Shown one piece after another: positions 5,338-9,337 of a stretch of DNA of 9,337 bases; within the stretch, counting starts at the first letter, position 1; every line of letters starts with the position of its first letter. The stretch is taken from assembly GCA_018663165.1 (NCBI GenBank), contig JABJES010000227.1, forward strand, positions 1 to 9,337. Reading direction: 5' to 3'. Source of the DNA: Rhodospirillaceae bacterium. Lineage in GTDB: Bacteria > Pseudomonadota > Alphaproteobacteria > UBA11136. Made by a program: the position numbers and the translations under genes. Below the pieces are notes generated by a model. It did not search any database, was not told where the DNA came from, and saw nothing but the letters and a program-made list of their open reading frames with translations.

Positions 5338-6237
5338 ATGGACATCATACCTTTCGACGATCGTGACGGTGTTATCTGGTTCAATGGAGAGATGGTTCCC
5401 TGGCGGGACGCCCATGTCCACGTGCTCAGTCACGGCCTGCATTATGCCAGCTGTGTGTTTGAAGGTGAACGGGTCTATGGCCGTCATATCTTTAAACTGA
5501 GGGAACACAGCGAGCGACTTCTGCATTCAGCAAAGGTTCTCGGGTTTGAAATTCCTTTCAGCGTTGAGGAAATTGATGCCGCGACCCGCGACGTGGTGGC
5601 GGCTCAGGATATTGTAGATGGCTATATCCGCCCCGTGGCCTGGCGGGGCAGCGAAATGATGGCGGTTTCCGCCCAGAAGAATCGAATCAATCTGGCGATC
5701 GCAACGTGGCCCTGGCCCTCCTATTTCACTCCTGAGGCCCGGTTGAAAGGCATCCGCCTGACGACCTCAAAGTGGCGTCGTCCGGCTGCCAATACTGCGC
5801 CGACAGACAGCAAGGCCGCAGGGCTTTATATGATTTGTACCTTAAGCAAGCATGCCGCTGAATCTGCGGGCTACGATGACGCGCTGATGCTCGATTACCG
5901 GGGCCTGATCGCCGAGGCCACAGGCGCTAATTTTTTTATGGTTCAGAATGGTGAACTGCATACCCCGGTTCCCGACTGTTTTCTCGATGGAATTACCCGG
6001 CGCACGGTGATTGATCTTGCCCGCAAGCGCGACATCAAGGTTGTGGAACGCCAAATCCAGCCAGAAGAACTGGCCAATGCGGATGAAGTTTTCCTCACTG
6101 GCACAGCGGTGGAAGTAACACCGGTTTGTGAGATCGATTCCTACCATTTTGAGGTTGGTAAGGTTTGTCACCAGATGATCGAGGATTACACCGCCCTTGT
6201 CCGCTCTCACAGTGAAAAGGCCGCGAGCGCCGCTTAA
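5338..6237 (+). CDS. ilvE: Branched-chain amino acid aminotransferase
   Basis: A pyridoxal-phosphate enzyme of fold type IV that interconverts leucine, isoleucine and valine with their 2-oxo acids, using glutamate/2-oxoglutarate. From the ATG at 5338 the protein has 299 residues, the usual size, and begins MDIIPFDDRDGVIW as alphaproteobacterial relatives do. A TTG at 5281 would add 19 residues of unlikely sequence. Key features: HGLHYASCVFEGERVY (38-53), the Arg-containing GYIRPVAWRG near 98-107, catalytic Lys159 in TDSKAAGLY, Glu193 in LIAEATGANFF that pairs with the cofactor ring nitrogen, LDGITRRTVIDLA near the phosphate site, and FLTGTAVEVTPV. It stands alone, divergent from the MarR operon and convergent with the downstream kinase. 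No strong Shine-Dalgarno is seen; GCGGGGGC lies 10 bp upstream. A D-amino-acid or other class IV transaminase is possible but less likely. Confidence 0.92.
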   Translation: MDIIPFDDRDGVIWFNGEMVPWRDAHVHVLSHGLHYASCVFEGERVYGRHIFKLREHSERLLHSAKVLGFEIPFSVEEIDAATRDVVAAQDIVDGYIRPVAWRGSEMMAVSAQKNRINLAIATWPWPSYFTPEARLKGIRLTTSKWRRPAANTAPTDSKAAGLYMICTLSKHAAESAGYDDALMLDYRGLIAEATGANFFMVQNGELHTPVPDCFLDGITRRTVIDLARKRDIKVVERQIQPEELANADEVFLTGTAVEVTPVCEIDSYHFEVGKVCHQMIEDYTALVRSHSEKAASAA

Positions 6238-6274
6238 CGCGCTGGGCTCATCTCTTTTAATTAAGCCGCATAAA

Positions 6275-8008
6275 TCAAGCCGCTGCCAGAACCCGCTTTT
6301 TGGGAAAACGCAGGACGACCTCTGTGCCCTCGTCCTTCACGCTTTTTAGGGTGAAGCTGCCGCCGTGCAATTCGATCAATCCTTTGACCAGGGGCAGACC
6401 CAACCCGGTGCCTGCGTGTTCACGGGCAAGAGAGGAATCAATCTGGCGAAATTTGCCGAGGGCTTGTGTGGCCTCTTCCTCGCTCATGCCGATTCCGTTA
6501 TCGGTGACGGCGAGGGTAAGGCCGCCTCGGCTGTCAACGGCGGCGGAAACAGTGACGGTTCCACCCTTAGGGGTGAACTTGATGGCGTTGGAGAGGAGGT
6601 TAAGCAGCATTTGTTTGGTTTTCCGCTCGTCCGCATTCAGCAGAGGCATATCTTCACGAATCTTATTAACGAGAGCAATCTCACCTGTCAGGGCCTTTTG
6701 AGCAACAAGCTTGAGGGAGGAAGAGGCCACCTGATCGATGTGAAAGGGGCTTTCTATAACCGGCATTCTGTCGGCATCGATCTTTGAGAGATCGAGAATA
6801 TCGTTGATGATATGGAGAAGATCTTCGCCGCTTCCCCGGATGCTTTCATAGTAATCGAGTCGTTTTTCCTGGGAGATGGTGCTATCGGCTGACTGAAGGA
6901 TCTCGGCAAAACCGATGATGGAATTTAGCGGCGTTCTCAATTCGTGGCTCATGTTGGCAAGAAATTCTGTTTTGGAGGCGTTGGATATTTCTGCCGCTTC
7001 GCGCGCAGCAGCTTGTTCAACAGCGCGCTTTTGGCTTCGTATCTGTTTGGCGCTGGCCTGTCCCAGCCCAATGGAGAGAAGGACGCCTAAAATTGAAATG
7101 ATTAGTCTGTGGTTGATTTGTTGCCGCCATTCGATGAGGGCTTCATCAAGGCTTCTGCTGACCGTCGCGATAAGGGGGTAATCTTTCGAACGGCTGTAGG
7201 CGAGAATATGGGTCTCGCCTTCTGAGGTGTCGGTGGTTTCATAAACGCCGCTTGTCGAGAGGGAGAGATGGGAGGTGAAAAGTGATGATTGAAATACATT
7301 GCTCCCCAGGCCAGATTCCGAGGGTTCATTGGCGAGTATTGTTCCATTGTCTGAAATCAGGGTATAGGAACAATCCGTACAGGAGCGGAAATCCTCCAGG
7401 AAAGGTTCTGCAAAATTGGCATGGACGATCGCCATAATAACGCCGCGGAATTCTCCATCTGAACTGTTCAGGCGTTGAGAGATGCCGAAAAACCACTCTC
7501 CCGTCAGGCGGTCTATAAAGGGGGAGCTGATATGAAATTGCAGTGATTGGTCCGTCTTATGGGCTTTGAAAAAATCACGGTTTGATAATCCGGGCGATGT
7601 TCCTTTGTCGTTTTTTGAGTCGAACATTAGGTTGCCGTCTTTATCCAGCACGATGATTCCCCAGAGTGCAGGTGCCGATTCGGCCAGTTTAGCCAACCGG
7701 AGATCATAGGAATTATTGATTGAAAAGGCGGCTTCGGGCTGCTCTTCGATTCGATCAATCTCACCAAGCAGTAGGATATCGATCGCATTCAGCGTGCGGA
7801 GCGTATATTCCTCAAAAACACGGATGTCATTGGTTGTTCTGGAGAAAGCCATTTTAATCGCTTGCTGATAGTCCGACCAGCTTGAGAAGAAAAACAGCAA
7901 AAGAATCGCCACCGCGACAATGTAACCGACCATACTGACGGTGCGGTCCGGGCTAAAAAGCAGTGCGGGATTGAACCCGCCTTTTGTTTCTATTTGGCGT
8001 GGAGGCAT
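6275..8008 (-). CDS. Orphan membrane histidine kinase with periplasmic Cache-like sensor
   Basis: A 577-residue sensor kinase. The ATG at 8008 is chosen over one at 8101: GGAG sits 5 bp upstream, a TATAAT box lies inside the longer reading frame, and the extra 31 residues look non-coding. Order: TM1 (about 26-43), periplasmic dCache/PDC-like domain (about 45-298) with PALWGIIVLDKDGNLMFDS, RDFFKAH and a second half around SYTLISDNGTILAN, TM2 (about 301-319), short coiled coil, HisKA with His355 in MSHELRTPLN, and HATPase_c with N474 in LLSNAIKF, G1 DNGIGM (503-508) and G2 GTGLGL (533-538). No receiver or PAS domain is present. A CTDC pair (Cys210, Cys213) sits in the sensor domain. No response regulator is adjacent, so its partner lies elsewhere. 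Cache domains usually bind small ligands such as organic or amino acids; the ligand here is unknown. Confidence 0.92.
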   Translation of the reverse strand: MPPRQIETKGGFNPALLFSPDRTVSMVGYIVAVAILLLFFFSSWSDYQQAIKMAFSRTTNDIRVFEEYTLRTLNAIDILLLGEIDRIEEQPEAAFSINNSYDLRLAKLAESAPALWGIIVLDKDGNLMFDSKNDKGTSPGLSNRDFFKAHKTDQSLQFHISSPFIDRLTGEWFFGISQRLNSSDGEFRGVIMAIVHANFAEPFLEDFRSCTDCSYTLISDNGTILANEPSESGLGSNVFQSSLFTSHLSLSTSGVYETTDTSEGETHILAYSRSKDYPLIATVSRSLDEALIEWRQQINHRLIISILGVLLSIGLGQASAKQIRSQKRAVEQAAAREAAEISNASKTEFLANMSHELRTPLNSIIGFAEILQSADSTISQEKRLDYYESIRGSGEDLLHIINDILDLSKIDADRMPVIESPFHIDQVASSSLKLVAQKALTGEIALVNKIREDMPLLNADERKTKQMLLNLLSNAIKFTPKGGTVTVSAAVDSRGGLTLAVTDNGIGMSEEEATQALGKFRQIDSSLAREHAGTGLGLPLVKGLIELHGGSFTLKSVKDEGTEVVLRFPKKRVLAAA

Positions 8009-8056
8009 AATCGCTCCGACTTTTCGGATTGTATGGGGTCGTGCATGTGGTGAAGA

Positions 8057-8083
8057 ATTATATTCAGGGGGGATTGTGAGCAA
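8057..8083 (-). promoter_or_regulatory. Candidate promoter of the orphan histidine kinase
   Basis: On the minus strand a perfect TATAAT (8062-8057) is preceded by TTGCTC (8083-8078) at a short 15-bp spacing. Transcription would begin near 8050, giving a leader of about 40 bases with GGAG before the ATG at 8008. Confidence 0.5.
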
Positions 8084-8091
8084 GCTTGGGT

Positions 8092-8119
8092 GAAAAAACA
8101 AGCCAGAGCATTCGCTGGC
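8092..8119 (-). terminator. Rho-independent terminator of the moeA-moaD-moaE operon
   Basis: On the minus strand GCCAG pairs with CTGGC (8119-8115 with 8106-8102), with one further G-C pair inside across a mismatch and an AATG loop, then TTGTTTTTT. It starts 17 bp after the moaE stop and separates the operon from the kinase gene. Confidence 0.75.
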
Positions 8120-8135
8120 GAAAAAAGGTCAGGGG

Positions 8136-8588
8136 TTAGTTCTTGTCCCAGCGCCGGGTCGCATCATTATCGGAATCGCGGGCTTTAACCCAGTTTTCAC
8201 CTTCTGTGGTCTCCTCCAGCTTCCAGAATGGGGCATCGGTTTTTAACCAATCGATCAGGAACTGGCAGGATTCAATCGCTGCCTTGCGATGGGATGATGC
8301 GGTAAGGACGAGCACAATCCGCTCACCGGGCTCAAGCCGTCCAATTCGGTGAATGATGAGAACGTCTTCAATGGGCCAGCGCTTTCGGGCCTCCATCTCG
8401 ATTTCGCTCAGTTTTTTTTCGGTCATCCCCGGATAGTGTTCCAGGGTCATGGCCTTTATTTTGTCCTCCCCCCCCATATCGCGCACAAGGCCGACAAAGG
8501 CGGTAACTCCCCCGACATTGTGGCGGCCCTCGGTGAGGCGGGACATCTCAGCGGCGACGTCAAAATCTTCTTTTTGAACTCGGATCAT
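8136..8588 (-). CDS. moaE: Molybdopterin synthase catalytic subunit
   Basis: The large subunit of molybdopterin synthase, which with thiocarboxylated MoaD adds two sulfurs to cyclic pyranopterin monophosphate to form molybdopterin, in the cytosol. The 150 residues match the family. Visible family blocks: GGVTAFVGLVRD (26-37), LEHYPGM (49-55), HRIGRLEPGE (80-89), SSHR (98-101) and CQFLIDWLKTDAPFWKLE (108-125), including the two active-site lysines of the family at Lys116 and Lys123. ATG at 8588 follows an AGGCAGG site at 5-bp spacing and lies 24 bp after the moaD stop. It is the last gene of the operon, followed by a terminator. Confidence 0.97.
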   Translation of the reverse strand: MIRVQKEDFDVAAEMSRLTEGRHNVGGVTAFVGLVRDMGGEDKIKAMTLEHYPGMTEKKLSEIEMEARKRWPIEDVLIIHRIGRLEPGERIVLVLTASSHRKAAIESCQFLIDWLKTDAPFWKLEETTEGENWVKARDSDNDATRRWDKN

Positions 8589-8612
8589 TGTTGCCTGCCT
8601 TTTCCTGCCGCC

Positions 8613-8864
8613 TTAGCCGCCGGTAACCGGGGGGAACAGCGCCACCTCATCGTCTGACGCCAAGGGATAATCGAGAGAGGCAAAGCTCTGATTAACGGCG
8701 ACACGCACTGCCGAGATATCTGAAAGCGCTTTGGTATGGGCCGGGCTCAGTTCCCTCAGCCAGTCGATAAGATCGCTCACATTAGTAATATCAGATGGCG
8801 GAGTGGCGGTTTCCTGGGCCAGTCCAATGGTCGAGCGGAGCCAGGCAAAGTAGAGAATTTTCAT
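8613..8864 (-). CDS. moaD: Molybdopterin synthase sulfur carrier subunit
   Basis: A ubiquitin-fold sulfur carrier of 83 residues. The C-terminal Gly82-Gly83 is adenylated by MoeB and converted to the thiocarboxylate that donates sulfur in MoaE. It begins MKILYFAWLRSTIG, typical of MoaD, and ends DEVALFPPVTGG, the conserved MoaE-binding tail. The ATG overlaps the moeA stop as ATGA, and GAGG lies 7 bp upstream within moeA, so translation is probably coupled. The pairing with moaE distinguishes it from ThiS and other ubiquitin-like sulfur carriers. Confidence 0.96.
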   Translation of the reverse strand: MKILYFAWLRSTIGLAQETATPPSDITNVSDLIDWLRELSPAHTKALSDISAVRVAVNQSFASLDYPLASDDEVALFPPVTGG

Positions 8865-9337
8865 GTCAGAACCTCGCTGAAGGGTAGAAAATCAACCGCC
8901 ATGTCTTGGCTCAGATGGGTAAGGTCTTCGGGCAGTTCAACCAGCCCGTCGGCGGCAACCATCGAAGAGAGAATACCCGCCCCCTCGCGGGGGAATTTGT
9001 GGGCCCGGAGGCTGCCGTCGGCGGTGGTCTCAAGGCGGACCCGAACCCATTCCCTGCGCCCGCTCTTTTTTTTGTGGCTAAATGCTGCCGTCACCTTGAA
9101 AAGCCGGGGGTCCCGCCAGCTTGCCCCGGAAAGCTTTAAAATTGCCGGTCGGGCAAAGCGCAGGAAAGTCACCATTACGGCAACCGGGTTTCCAGGCAGG
9201 CCGATAAAGGGAACCTTGCCGATTTGTCCAAGCGCAAGGGGGCGTCCGGGTTTGATCGCAAGACGCCAGAAATGAAGGCTGCCAAGGGCCTCAACGGTAC
9301 TACGCATATGGTCTTCTTCACCGACAGAGACACCGCC
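8861..9337 (-). CDS. moeA: Molybdopterin molybdenumtransferase MoeA, C-terminal part only
   Basis: MoeA inserts molybdate into adenylylated molybdopterin to make the active cofactor. Only the C-terminal 158 residues are in the window; the frame is open through base 9337, so the ATG at 9307 is internal. The first visible residues, GGVSVGEEDHM, are the conserved MoeA motif near the active site. They are followed by FWRLAIKPGRPLALG (23-37 of the visible part), FIGLPGNPVAVMVTF (44-58), both family hallmarks, and then the smaller C-terminal beta domain (from about 80 to the end). Its stop overlaps moaD by 4 bp (ATGA). The rest of the gene, perhaps preceded by moaC or other cofactor genes, lies beyond the window. 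Confidence 0.96.
   Translation of the reverse strand, partial: GGVSVGEEDHMRSTVEALGSLHFWRLAIKPGRPLALGQIGKVPFIGLPGNPVAVMVTFLRFARPAILKLSGASWRDPRLFKVTAAFSHKKKSGRREWVRVRLETTADGSLRAHKFPREGAGILSSMVAADGLVELPEDLTHLSQDMAVDFLPFSEVLT

Noticed and set aside
6256..6285. AGCCGC repeats between the aminotransferase and the kinase as a shared terminator
   Set aside because: The two copies are direct, not inverted, so they cannot form a hairpin; no terminator is evident in this 37-bp gap.
8009..8101. 31 extra N-terminal residues for the orphan kinase
   Set aside because: The region contains a TATAAT box and a GGAG site directly before the ATG at 8008, and the extra peptide resembles no signal or domain.
9305..9307. 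ATG as the start of the last gene
   Set aside because: Upstream in-frame codons encode the conserved MoeA motif GGVSVGEEDH, so the gene continues outside the window.
1..9337. CRISPR array, tRNA, rRNA, IS or phage material
   Set aside because: No regularly spaced repeats, cloverleaf, transposase or integrase sequence, or terminal inverted repeats were seen; the genes are all typical chromosomal types.

Overview
The window looks like chromosomal DNA from an alphaproteobacterium, most likely a Rhodospirillales-type free-living species. This rests on gene content and protein style: a BMFP/UbiK-type small coiled-coil protein, a YbjN-domain protein next to proC, a phasin, a PetP-PetR-like regulator pair with an EnvZ-like kinase, and an alphaproteobacterial branched-chain aminotransferase. 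No phage, IS element, CRISPR array, tRNA or rRNA was seen.

Layout. (1) Positions 1-1827, plus strand: the end of a ubiK/BMFP-type gene (its start lies just outside the window), a YbjN-domain gene, and proC (proline biosynthesis), which overlaps the YbjN gene by 4 bp. (2) Positions 1828-2650: a phasin gene for polyhydroxyalkanoate (PHA) granules. Its 228-bp upstream region carries four copies of a TTGTGC-N2-TGCAA-like element around a candidate promoter, and a strong terminator follows the gene. (3) Positions 2669-5227, minus strand: a three-gene regulatory operon of a MarR-type regulator (PetP-like), an OmpR-type response regulator (PetR-like) and an EnvZ-like histidine kinase. (4) Positions 5338-6237, plus strand: a branched-chain amino acid aminotransferase, divergent from the MarR gene and sharing a 110-bp control region. 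(5) Positions 6275-8008, minus strand: an orphan membrane histidine kinase with a periplasmic Cache-like sensor. (6) Positions 8092-9337, minus strand: a molybdenum-cofactor operon in the order moeA (cut by the window end), moaD, moaE, closed by a terminator.

How they work together: MoaD and MoaE form molybdopterin synthase and MoeA inserts molybdate, so the right end is one pathway. The MarR/OmpR/EnvZ cluster is one signalling unit in which kinase and regulator are probably cognate. The phasin appears to have its own regulated promoter, with operators resembling targets of the PHA-sensing repressor PhaR. The other genes are housekeeping metabolism.

I found no convincing new system. The most notable points are the operator array before the phasin gene, the three 9-residue repeats at the phasin N-terminus, the altered H-box of the EnvZ-like kinase, and the overlapping divergent promoters with a palindrome between the MarR and aminotransferase genes.
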